Source: Bacillota bacterium (GTDB lineage: Bacteria > Bacillota > Clostridia > Lachnospirales > Lachnospiraceae). From it: a stretch of 48,031 bases of DNA. Below the pieces are notes generated by a model. The model searched no databases and was not told where the DNA came from. It saw only the letters and a program-made list of their open reading frames with translations. The position numbers and the translations under genes were made by a program. The stretch is taken from the NCBI GenBank assembly GCA_023411555.1, contig JAEYOQ010000018.1:1-48031 (forward strand), read 5' to 3'. Positions 8,347 to 15,761 of the stretch are shown one piece after another. The first letter of the stretch is position 1. Every line of letters starts with the position of its first letter.

Positions 8347-8373
8347 AAAGGGGTTGTTGCAACAACCCCTTTT
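8347..8373. terminator. Bidirectional terminator
   Basis: A near-perfect palindrome with stem GGGGTTGTT and centre TTGCAA, flanked by A runs on the left and T runs on the right. It lies between convergent genes (45-residue ORF on plus, ribU on minus) and can end both. Confidence 0.85.
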
Positions 8374-8383
8374 CCTTTTCTGC

Positions 8384-9049
8384 TTACTGTATGATACTAC
8401 CTTTTAAGAAACGATAGGTGTAATACCCGATAATAGATATATAGATCCCTTTAAATATATTAAAGGGTGTAATACCGATAATTACCAAGCCTGCCAAACT
8501 CTTAATAGCAGACAGATTTTTAGATGCGATGCCAACGACAACATCCATTCCTCCAAAAAGCTTTGCATATAAGGGTAATGTTACAAAGTAATTTAACAAG
8601 ACCCCTGCTGCTGCCATGGTAATCGTTGCAAGCGCAAACATAAATACTGTGTAAAAAACATCTCTGGATTTAGTATCAGAACTATTATTAGCTACTGTCT
8701 GGCAGTTTTTTCTTATTCTAAGCTTATGCAATACACCTACGGGTACAATGAAGGCACTGCTGATTAAAAAATTCGCCAACTCACCTACCATCCCGGTTGA
8801 GGATGCTGTCAGAGCTTTTATCAGATTCTTTATGAGTTCAACCACCACACCTGCAAAGGGCCCATAGGCAAGGGCTGCGATTACGGCAGGAATGTCACTG
8901 AATTCAACCTCCAAAAACCCCAGATATTTGAAGGGTAAATGTATCAGCATCAATACATAGGCTAATGCGGATAACAGTCCGATGGTTACTAATTGCTTTG
9001 TTGAAAATAAACCACTTCTTTGCTTTGATACTACATCTGATCTCATCAT
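8384..9049 (-). CDS. ribU: Riboflavin ECF transporter substrate-binding subunit
   Basis: RibU is the membrane S component that binds riboflavin or FMN and docks on the shared ECF module (EcfA, EcfA', EcfT), which is not encoded here. The 221-residue protein has about six hydrophobic segments. It carries LVTIGLLSALAYVLM at the N-terminus, the EFSDIPAVIAALAYGP region typical of ECF S components, and KNLIKAL. The FMN riboswitch and terminator upstream fix the substrate prediction. The short polar insert at about residues 113-127 is a loop. ATG 9049 has AAGGAG upstream. Confidence 0.92.
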   Translation of the reverse strand: MMRSDVVSKQRSGLFSTKQLVTIGLLSALAYVLMLIHLPFKYLGFLEVEFSDIPAVIAALAYGPFAGVVVELIKNLIKALTASSTGMVGELANFLISSAFIVPVGVLHKLRIRKNCQTVANNSSDTKSRDVFYTVFMFALATITMAAAGVLLNYFVTLPLYAKLFGGMDVVVGIASKNLSAIKSLAGLVIIGITPFNIFKGIYISIIGYYTYRFLKGSIIQ

Positions 9050-9114
9050 AATACTATCTCTCCTTTTAAATTGAAAAGGAAAAATTCTGGGTGACCTAGA
9101 GAGTAATGTACATC

Positions 9115-9149
9115 AAAAAACCCCGATTTCAATTAAATTAAAATCGGGG
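9115..9149 (-). terminator. Intrinsic terminator of the FMN riboswitch
   Basis: Minus strand hairpin CCCCGATTT/AAATCGGGG (9121-9129 with 9141-9149) followed by six T. It lies between the aptamer and ribU, as expected for transcription attenuation when FMN is bound. Confidence 0.9.
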
Positions 9150-9171
9150 TGAATCATACATTATACTCTGT

Positions 9172-9300
9172 TCTCTTCTCACATCCAGACTTTACTGTCG
9201 GTTTTGGAATTGCACCAAATCAATCATCGATGTTTTAATAAACATTAACGAGTCGCGGACTATACCGCCGGTCGGGAATTTCACCCTGCCCCGAAGAATT
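9172..9300 (-). ncRNA. FMN riboswitch aptamer (RFN element)
   Basis: The minus strand contains the conserved RFN blocks in order: TTCGGGGCAGGGTGAAATTC, CCGACCGGCGGTA, GTCCGCGA, TTGGTGCAATTCC, ACCGACAGTA and the closing GTCTGGATG. The family binds FMN and lowers expression of riboflavin synthesis or uptake genes. Here it controls ribU through the terminator at 9115-9149. Confidence 0.97.
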
Positions 9301-9324
9301 TACCTTTATTCTTTTTACAGCCCT

Positions 9325-9353
9325 ATCATACAACAGTACTTAACTATTGTCAA
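9325..9353 (-). promoter_or_regulatory. Promoter of the FMN riboswitch/ribU transcript
   Basis: Minus strand -35 TTGACA (9348-9353), a 17-base spacer and -10 TATGAT (9325-9330). It lies about 25 bases upstream of the aptamer. Confidence 0.85.
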
Positions 9354-9371
9354 TATATAGTCGGTAGAAAT

Positions 9372-10124
9372 TTATAGATTTCCCAGGAGTCCATCCTTTA
9401 CTATGCCTGCTGCCTCCCGAACATAATAATGCAAACACATAACCGGATCTGTTGGAGCTGTCAGAGCTGATACCTTAATGATACCCTGCTTTCTCGCAAG
9501 TCTTGTGGAGCGAAACATGTGAAACCCATTTGTAACAATGGCCACTGTTGAATTTGCTCTCATTAGCTCCTTACTGTATCTCATATTCCCTGTAGTGTTC
9601 TCCGACCGCTCTTCTGTAATGATTCTTCCTTCACCAGTTCCCTTCTCCAAAAGATAGGCCTTCATAACTGCTGCCTCTGACAGCTGCTCCTGCTTAGCCT
9701 TTCCTCCTGATACAATTACCAGAGTATCCGGATTCTCGTTAAGATATGTGATTGCAGTATCCAATCTTTTCTTCAGATTCTTTGTCACCTTATTCTCACT
9801 AATCTGTGCCCCAAGAACCAAGAGATAATCCATCCCTTTGCCCGCCTTATGATGGGAATGAAAGAAGAGTAGTCCTTCCAAGGACAGAAAGGCCATCACA
9901 GCAATTATTATCAGCGTGTAAGCCAGACCAAGGAGCCAGTTCGGAACGGGGAAGCCAGTATTAATCAAATACCGTAATATCAATCCGACACTGATTCCGC
10001 CTATACCACCCAGACACCAGATCCATGAGAAATTGACCTTAACTCCCGCATAAAATACGATTACTAAGTAGTACCCGAGGGAAAATAACCCTAGTAGCAT
10101 AGCACACCAATATAATAATTCCAA
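9372..10124 (-). CDS. YdcF/SanA-family membrane protein (DUF218)
   Basis: Three or four transmembrane segments occupy residues 1-90. They are followed by a DUF218 domain: DYLLVLGAQI (about 98-107), VIVSGGKAKQEQLSEAAVMKAYL, ERSENTTGNMRYSKEL and VTNGFHMFRSTRLARKQG. This is the ElyC/SanA/YdcF fold, linked in other bacteria to envelope or peptidoglycan-precursor homeostasis; the exact reaction is not established. The start is TTG at 10124 with AAGGAG nine bases upstream. It begins 13 bases after the tex stop, so the two are probably one operon. Confidence 0.88.
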   Translation of the reverse strand: MELLYWCAMLLGLFSLGYYLVIVFYAGVKVNFSWIWCLGGIGGISVGLILRYLINTGFPVPNWLLGLAYTLIIIAVMAFLSLEGLLFFHSHHKAGKGMDYLLVLGAQISENKVTKNLKKRLDTAITYLNENPDTLVIVSGGKAKQEQLSEAAVMKAYLLEKGTGEGRIITEERSENTTGNMRYSKELMRANSTVAIVTNGFHMFRSTRLARKQGIIKVSALTAPTDPVMCLHYYVREAAGIVKDGLLGNL

Positions 10125-10137
10125 GGATCCTCTCTCC

Positions 10138-12489
10138 TTATTGCAGCTTCATAGACAATTGTATTCTCTTCTTAGCCACATCCACTCCTATTACCTTGAC
10201 ATCAACGATATCGCCAACACTGACAACATCCAGAGGATGCTTTACAAACTTCTTATCTGATAACTGGGATATGTGAACCAAACCATCCTGATGAACGCCG
10301 ATATCGACAAATGCTCCAAAGTCGATTACGTTACGCACCGTACCCTTTAATATCATACCCTCAGTAAGGTCCTTGATTTCCAGAACATCGGTACGAAGAA
10401 TCGGCTTAGGCATCTCGTCTCTTGGATCTCTTCCCGGCTTTTCCAGCTCCTTGATGATATCTGTTAAGGTAATCTCACCGATTCCCAGCTCCTCGGCCAG
10501 CTTATGCTTATCCTTTATCTTTTTTCCGATGGTAATATTATCTTCGGATTGAGCCGTATTATCTGCCTGATTATTGCGAGGTGTATTATCAGAGGCGACA
10601 ATTCCACCCTTACCGACCGCTGCTGCCAAAGCCTTTCCAAATGCAGTCTCTTGTGTTTTTACGGTTATGGTCTTTTGCTTCTTCTCCTGCTTTGGTTCAG
10701 TCTTCTTTACAGGCTCTGCTGCCTTCTGCTGCTTCGCTTTCGCTTGGATTTCTTTTATATCTGCCAGAGTAAGTCCAAGCTTGGAAAGTAATGCCTGGGT
10801 TGCCTCATAGGATTCCGGATGAACACCGGTTGCATCTAAGGGGTTGTCTCCATCAGCAATTCTCATAAAGCCGGCACATTGCTCAAAGGCCTTGGGTCCA
10901 AGCTTTGCGACCTTTAACAGCTCCGCACGGCTACGGAAGCGTCCATTTGCTTCACGATAAGCCACTATATTTTTGGCTATTACCTTACTGACACCAGATA
11001 CATGCTCAAGTAGAGAAACTGAGGCAGTATTCAAATCTACACCAACCTTATTCACACAGTCCTCTACAACACCGGAAAGCACTTCGCTCAGCTTCTTTTG
11101 GTTCATGTCATGCTGATACTGTCCCACACCAATGGATTGAGGATCAATCTTAACCAGCTCAGCCAGCGGATCCTGAAGTCTCCTTGCAATAGAAGCCGCA
11201 CTTCTTTGACCCACATCAAAATTGGGGAATTCCTCTGTTGCCAGCTTGCTTGCAGAATACACAGAAGCGCCTGCTTCATTAACGATAATGTATTTCACCG
11301 GCTTGTGAAGCTCCTTTAACAGCTCCACAATAACCATCTCGGATTCTCTGGAGGCAGTACCGTTGCCGACTGAAATCAAGGAAATATCATATTTGTCAAT
11401 TAACTTCTTTACAATTGCCTTAGCCTCTTCCACCTTATTCTGAGGGGCTGTTGGATAGATTACGACGGTATCCAGGACCTTTCCCGTACTATCTACAACT
11501 GCCAGCTTACATCCGGTACGGAAGGCAGGGTCCCAGCCAAGTACGACTTGTCCAGTAATGGGAGGCTGCATCAGAAGCTGTACCAAATTCTTGCCGAATA
11601 CCTTAATCGCTCCGTCCTCCGCTTTCTCTGTCAATTCGTTTCTTATCTCACGCTCAATGGCAGGTGCGATCAAACGCTTATAGCTATCCTCAATTGTAGC
11701 CTTCAGAATATCATTGGTATGAGGGTTGTCCTTAATAATGATTTTCTTTTCGAGATAACGAAGGATACGTTCCTCCGGAGCCTGAACCTTAACCGTAAGG
11801 ATTTTCTCCTTCTCTCCTCGATTAATAGCCAACACTCTATGCCCTGCCAATTTCGACAGACTCTCTTCAAAGCTATAATACATCTCATATACAGATTCCT
11901 GTTTCTCATCCTTTGCAACTGAAGTCAGAGTTCCTTCCTTCATGGTTACATCACGGATATAGCTACGGTGCTCTGCTTCGTCGGAAATATCTTCCGCAAT
12001 AATATCCATAGCACCTGCGATGGCTTCCTCTACTGTATGAACCTCTTTCTCCTCGGATAAGTATTGCTCGGCAGCCACCTGTATCGGCTCCGCCGTATCC
12101 TGTAGCATAATCAGAGTAGCTAAGCCTTCCAGACCCTTTTCTTTCGCAATGGTTGCTCTGGTTCTCCTCTTGGGACGGTAAGGACGATATAGATCCTCTA
12201 CTACAACCAAGGTTGTAGCCGCAAGTATCTGCGCCTTCAACTCCTCAGTTAATTTGCCCTGCTCCTCTATGCTACTTAATACCTGTGTCCTCTTATCTTC
12301 CAGATTTCTTAAATATTGTAATCTCTCATGTAAATTTCTAAGCTGTTCATCATCTAGGGACCCTGTTGCTTCCTTTCGATATCGGGCTATAAAAGGGATC
12401 GTATTACCCTCGTCAATCAATTTTACGGCAGCTTCCACCTGTTCTAAACGAATGCCAAGCTCTTCCTTCAATTGCTTTAAAATATCCAT
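10138..12489 (-). CDS. tex: Tex-family RNA-binding transcription accessory protein
   Basis: Tex is a conserved nucleic-acid binding factor. Seen here are the N-terminal helical domain (TIPFIARYRKEATGSLDDEQL), the YqgF-like core (GWDPAFRTGCKLAVVD), the helix-hairpin-helix region (VGVDLNTASVSLLEHVSGV, then FRSRAELLKVAKLGPKAFEQ), the KPGRDPRDEMPKP motif and a C-terminal S1 domain (last about 75 residues). An additional low-complexity stretch of about 70 residues rich in K, Q, A and N sits near 582-654. The start at 12489 (783 residues) is supported by AAGGAG; the frame continues 13 codons upstream to 12528. Confidence 0.94.
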   Translation of the reverse strand: MDILKQLKEELGIRLEQVEAAVKLIDEGNTIPFIARYRKEATGSLDDEQLRNLHERLQYLRNLEDKRTQVLSSIEEQGKLTEELKAQILAATTLVVVEDLYRPYRPKRRTRATIAKEKGLEGLATLIMLQDTAEPIQVAAEQYLSEEKEVHTVEEAIAGAMDIIAEDISDEAEHRSYIRDVTMKEGTLTSVAKDEKQESVYEMYYSFEESLSKLAGHRVLAINRGEKEKILTVKVQAPEERILRYLEKKIIIKDNPHTNDILKATIEDSYKRLIAPAIEREIRNELTEKAEDGAIKVFGKNLVQLLMQPPITGQVVLGWDPAFRTGCKLAVVDSTGKVLDTVVIYPTAPQNKVEEAKAIVKKLIDKYDISLISVGNGTASRESEMVIVELLKELHKPVKYIIVNEAGASVYSASKLATEEFPNFDVGQRSAASIARRLQDPLAELVKIDPQSIGVGQYQHDMNQKKLSEVLSGVVEDCVNKVGVDLNTASVSLLEHVSGVSKVIAKNIVAYREANGRFRSRAELLKVAKLGPKAFEQCAGFMRIADGDNPLDATGVHPESYEATQALLSKLGLTLADIKEIQAKAKQQKAAEPVKKTEPKQEKKQKTITVKTQETAFGKALAAAVGKGGIVASDNTPRNNQADNTAQSEDNITIGKKIKDKHKLAEELGIGEITLTDIIKELEKPGRDPRDEMPKPILRTDVLEIKDLTEGMILKGTVRNVIDFGAFVDIGVHQDGLVHISQLSDKKFVKHPLDVVSVGDIVDVKVIGVDVAKKRIQLSMKLQ

Positions 12490-12628
12490 TGTCTTACTCC
12501 TTAATCTAATGATCATTCCGTATAGCATATATTATCATTTTTTCCATTTTTAATAATACCATCCGCCACTTTGAAAAGCAACCGAATTCATGTAAGATCC
12601 TGCTTTCTGGGACTATTGTCCGCTTGGA

Positions 12629-12876
12629 AGGGTGTCAAAAGGCTACTTCTAGTTGTCAAGTGAATATCACTGCATATATATCCATCTGTCTGCCTTTCCC
12701 TCCTAGGTATTTTCTCCTTTGAGCCTCATGGCATAAAGAAAATCTCGCATAATCTGACTCGATTTTCTTCTGAGTCTCAAATCGAATATGGACAACCGTC
12801 GTCGGCCGGTCTAGCCAGCTGGATACACATACAGTGATATTCACACGTTTAGTTGGAGATCGCCTTTTGACACCCT
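12629..12876. mobile_element. MITE-like element with terminal inverted repeats
   Basis: A 248-base element has perfect 15-base terminal inverted repeats AGGGTGTCAAAAGGC (12629-12643 and inverted at 12862-12876). Inside them is a second 13-base pair GTGAATATCACTG (12660-12672 and inverted 12832-12844). The centre is also palindromic (GAAAATC around 12738-12745, GATTTTC around 12760-12767). No transposase is encoded; the one 62-codon frame spans the repeats and is not a credible gene. No target duplication is obvious. It lies between tex and lysC. Confidence 0.7.
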
Positions 12877-12906
12877 AGTTTACATAGAGACTATCTTCTA
12901 CATCAT

Positions 12907-12956
12907 AAAAAAGGCAAGGACAACAGTGTCTTGCAATGCCTGTTGTCCTTGCCTTT
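12907..12956 (-). terminator. lysC operon terminator
   Basis: Minus strand hairpin with a 17-base perfect stem starting AAAGGCAAGGACAACAG, followed by a T run (12907-12912). It lies 70 bases downstream of lysC. Confidence 0.92.
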
Positions 12957-13025
12957 CGTTCTTGCTTCTTTAACTATCACTGAAGCAAACCATATATTTT
13001 ATTACAAGGGTAACTAATTTACTAA

Positions 13026-13508
13026 CTAGAATTGAGATAATGCAAACTTCTCATGAATAGCATTCATAGCCTTCTCAACATGAGCTTCATCGATCAGTAC
13101 AGTTACTCTTATTTCTGAGGTGGAGATCATCTTTATATTTACTCCCACATCATAGAGTGCCTCAAACATCTTGGCGGCTACACCGGAATTAGACATCATA
13201 CCTGCTCCTACGATGGATACCTTGGCAACCTCTCTCTCAATATCAATTTTCTGACACTTAAGACTTCCCTCGCGGTGTCTTTCAAGCGCTGCTACTGTCT
13301 CCTCTAAATCATCTTCCTTTACCGTAAAGCTGATATCCTTGGTGCCATCTCTTCCTACTGATTGTAATATAATATCTACATTGATATTATGATTTGCAAG
13401 GTGATGGAATAATTTGAACGCCACTCCCGGCTGATCCTCTAGTCCGATTACTGCAATACGTGCTGTATTCCTATCACATGCTACACCACTGACGAGCATT
13501 TTCTCCAT
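13026..13508 (-). CDS. lysC: Aspartate kinase, beta subunit from internal start
   Basis: Within lysC and in the same frame, ATG 13508 is preceded by a perfect AAGGAGG (13517-13523) eight bases upstream. It encodes a 160-residue polypeptide starting MEKMLVSGVACD, which is just the regulatory ACT region. In B. subtilis aspartokinase II the beta subunit arises from an equivalent in-frame start and the enzyme is alpha2beta2. The strong internal site here predicts the same arrangement. Confidence 0.7.
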   Translation of the reverse strand: MEKMLVSGVACDRNTARIAVIGLEDQPGVAFKLFHHLANHNINVDIILQSVGRDGTKDISFTVKEDDLEETVAALERHREGSLKCQKIDIEREVAKVSIVGAGMMSNSGVAAKMFEALYDVGVNIKMISTSEIRVTVLIDEAHVEKAMNAIHEKFALSQF

Positions 13509-14240
13509 TTTTACTTCCTCCTTAACAACAGTACCTTCTGAATAGTTGAGACTGGAACGAACCACTATCTGCACTCCATACTTCTTTGCCATCTCCACCG
13601 AACGATTATGCAGGACTCCTGCACCTAAGGAGGCCAGTTCCAGCATCTCATCATAGGTGATCTCATTCAGCTTACTTGCATTAGGTACAATCCGCGGATC
13701 TGCCGTGTATACACCATCCACATCCGTATATATCTCACAGGCATCTGCATGTAATGCCGCTGCCAAAGCCACTGCTGTTGTATCCGAGCCACCTCTTCCC
13801 AGTGTTGTATAATCGTCAAATTTATTCACTCCCTGGAAACCTGTCACAATCACAACTCGTTTATTCTCTAATTCATTTTGTATTCTTTCCGGATCAATTC
13901 GTTTCAGCCTTGCATTTCCATAAACATTGGTGGTATGCATTGCAACCTGATATGCATTAAGAGAAATAGCCGGAACCCCCATTGTATCAAGGGCCATAGC
14001 CATCAAGGCAACTGATACCTGCTCACCGGTTACCAAGAGCATATCTAACTCTCTCTTAGACGCATTAGGATTGATCTCTTTCGCTTGTTCCAGTAGAATG
14101 TCCGTTGTTTTGCCCATTGCAGACAGGACAACAACTACATCATTGCCCCTTTTATATTCTTCCGCTATTCTTTTGGCAACATTAAGAATTCTGTCTTTAT
14201 TACCAACGGATGTTCCACCAAATTTTTTTACTATTAACAT
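13026..14240 (-). CDS. lysC: Aspartate kinase, alpha subunit
   Basis: Aspartokinase phosphorylates aspartate, the first step towards lysine, methionine, threonine and diaminopimelate. The 404-residue protein has KKFGGTSVG at the N-terminus, the GRGGSDTTA catalytic loop, and two C-terminal ACT domains (from about residue 250) that bind feedback amino acids. ATG 14240 follows AGGAGG that overlaps the end of the apgM-like gene, so translation is coupled. An internal start at 13508 probably makes a separate beta subunit, as in Bacillus subtilis LysC. It is the last gene of the pheB-hom-apgM-lysC operon. Confidence 0.95.
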   Translation of the reverse strand: MLIVKKFGGTSVGNKDRILNVAKRIAEEYKRGNDVVVVLSAMGKTTDILLEQAKEINPNASKRELDMLLVTGEQVSVALMAMALDTMGVPAISLNAYQVAMHTTNVYGNARLKRIDPERIQNELENKRVVIVTGFQGVNKFDDYTTLGRGGSDTTAVALAAALHADACEIYTDVDGVYTADPRIVPNASKLNEITYDEMLELASLGAGVLHNRSVEMAKKYGVQIVVRSSLNYSEGTVVKEEVKMEKMLVSGVACDRNTARIAVIGLEDQPGVAFKLFHHLANHNINVDIILQSVGRDGTKDISFTVKEDDLEETVAALERHREGSLKCQKIDIEREVAKVSIVGAGMMSNSGVAAKMFEALYDVGVNIKMISTSEIRVTVLIDEAHVEKAMNAIHEKFALSQF

Positions 14241-14249
14241 AGCTGCCTC

Positions 14250-15473
14250 CTAGTCTCTGGCTGAATTTGCAAATAACTTTTCAATAACAGTATATCCTTC
14301 TGTTACTTCATTGCCACTCATTTTTGCTTCTTCTTCATTATAGAACCAGCTATGCTTCTGTTCCTGCGTACTGTCATATAAAAGGTAGGGTACCGGGTCA
14401 CTAGTATGGGTTCTACACCTAATTGGAGTCGGATGGTCTGGCATAACAAGCATACGATAAGCTACATTTGCCTTATTCATCTCCTCCATTACAAGCTTAA
14501 TTACTCGCTGATCCAAATATTCTATTGACTTTACTTTATTCGCAATATTTCCCTGGTGTCCCATCTCATCGGGTGCTTCAACATGAATATAAACAAAGTC
14601 ATAATCCTCCTCCAACAATACCTTTACAGCAGCCATCGCCTTACCTTCATAATTAGTATGAAGGGTACCATCAGCGCCAGGTACTTCAATCACCTTCATT
14701 CCTGCCCCTACAGCGATCCCCTTCAGAAGATCTACCGCAGATATCATTGCTCCTTTTTTATGGTTCTTCTCTTCGAAGGAGGTGAGCGCTGGTTTCGTTC
14801 CTGCGCCCCAGAACCAGATAGAATTTGCTTTGTTTAATCCCTTTTCTTGTCTTTCTATGTTAATTGGGTGATTATTCAATATGTTAAAACTACGGATCAT
14901 CATTTCTCGTAGAACGGCATCCTTAGGCAGATACTCACCTACTACTCTTCCTAAGATATCATGAGGCTGTGCCAAATCAACCACTTCTCCCTTATCCCAG
15001 ATAGTAAGATGGCGATAACTGGTGCCCACATAGAATTTATATAAATTATTTTCAAGCTCATTTCTGACCGCTTCCAGTAATACAGCAGCATCCTTAGTAG
15101 AGATTTCACCAGAGCTGTGATCAACCATGGTCCTCTCTTCGTTGGGCAAATCCCCCTCTGATAAGGTTACCAAATTACAACGAAGAGCGATATCTGTTGA
15201 CTTCAAATCAACTCCGATACTAAGTGCCTCCAGTGGAGAACGACCGGAATAGTAGATTTTAGGGTTATATCCGAGGACAGCCAGATTGGCCGTATCACTT
15301 CCGGGCTTCATACCTGACGGAATGGTATGAGCAATCCCCAGCTCTGACTTCTTAGCCAGCTCATCCAAACAAGGTGTAGCAGCAGCCATCAACGGCGTTC
15401 TGTTATCCAGGACGGATAATGGTTCGTCGGCCATACCATCACCGAGAACAATAATATATTTCATAACATTCAA
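14250..15473 (-). CDS. ApgM-family protein, putative homoserine kinase
   Basis: This 407-residue protein belongs to the alkaline-phosphatase superfamily branch of cofactor-independent phosphoglycerate mutase (archaeal type). The metal and nucleophile motifs are visible: GDGMADEP (residues 11-18 region), SDTANLAVLGYNP, HVEAPDEMGHQGN and PDHPTPIRCRTHTSDPVPY. Its position between hom and lysC, with no GHMP-type thrB in the window, fits the subgroup annotated as a proposed homoserine kinase (TIGR02535), which would make O-phosphohomoserine for threonine synthesis. A glycolytic mutase role cannot be excluded from sequence alone. ATG at codon 4 is an alternative start. Confidence 0.85.
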   Translation of the reverse strand: MNVMKYIIVLGDGMADEPLSVLDNRTPLMAAATPCLDELAKKSELGIAHTIPSGMKPGSDTANLAVLGYNPKIYYSGRSPLEALSIGVDLKSTDIALRCNLVTLSEGDLPNEERTMVDHSSGEISTKDAAVLLEAVRNELENNLYKFYVGTSYRHLTIWDKGEVVDLAQPHDILGRVVGEYLPKDAVLREMMIRSFNILNNHPINIERQEKGLNKANSIWFWGAGTKPALTSFEEKNHKKGAMISAVDLLKGIAVGAGMKVIEVPGADGTLHTNYEGKAMAAVKVLLEEDYDFVYIHVEAPDEMGHQGNIANKVKSIEYLDQRVIKLVMEEMNKANVAYRMLVMPDHPTPIRCRTHTSDPVPYLLYDSTQEQKHSWFYNEEEAKMSGNEVTEGYTVIEKLFANSARD

Positions 15474-15550
15474 GTCCTTTCTATTTAGGCCAAATCGTTA
15501 GTATCCTAATTTGCCTCTGTATATTAATATAAAGGAAATAACAGATAATC

Positions 15551-15645
15551 GGCTGTTGCAAAACCTTTTCTGTAAGTAAGGATAACAGCCTCCCTCTGGG
15601 AGCCGGTTATCCTTATCTTTTCTACATGATTGTTTTGCAACAGCC
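15551..15645. repeat. 95-base nested palindrome between hom and the apgM-like gene
   Basis: Outer arms GGCTGTTGCAAAAC and its exact complement (15551-15564, 15632-15645) enclose an inner hairpin with 10-base arms TAAGGATAAC/GTTATCCTTA (15578-15587, 15606-15615). The inner loop itself folds as CTCCC-TCT-GGGAG. No T run follows on the minus strand, so this is not a standard terminator. Confidence 0.8.
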
Positions 15646-15761
15646 TTTCTCTTATTCCCCTAAGAATAGAACATGGCTATATCAATTCGTATTGAAGCTT
15701 GAGACGCAGGGCTTCGCATTCTTACCCAGATACATGCTTATGCCTACTTAGCTTCCTGTAT

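Noticed and set aside
10504..10810. Plus-strand ORFs rich in Leu, Phe and Ser
   Set aside because: They are antisense to the K/Q/A-rich segment of tex, which creates open frames by composition.
12656..12844. 62-codon minus-strand ORF
   Set aside because: It runs from one internal inverted repeat of the MITE-like element to the other; no protein similarity or convincing start site was seen.
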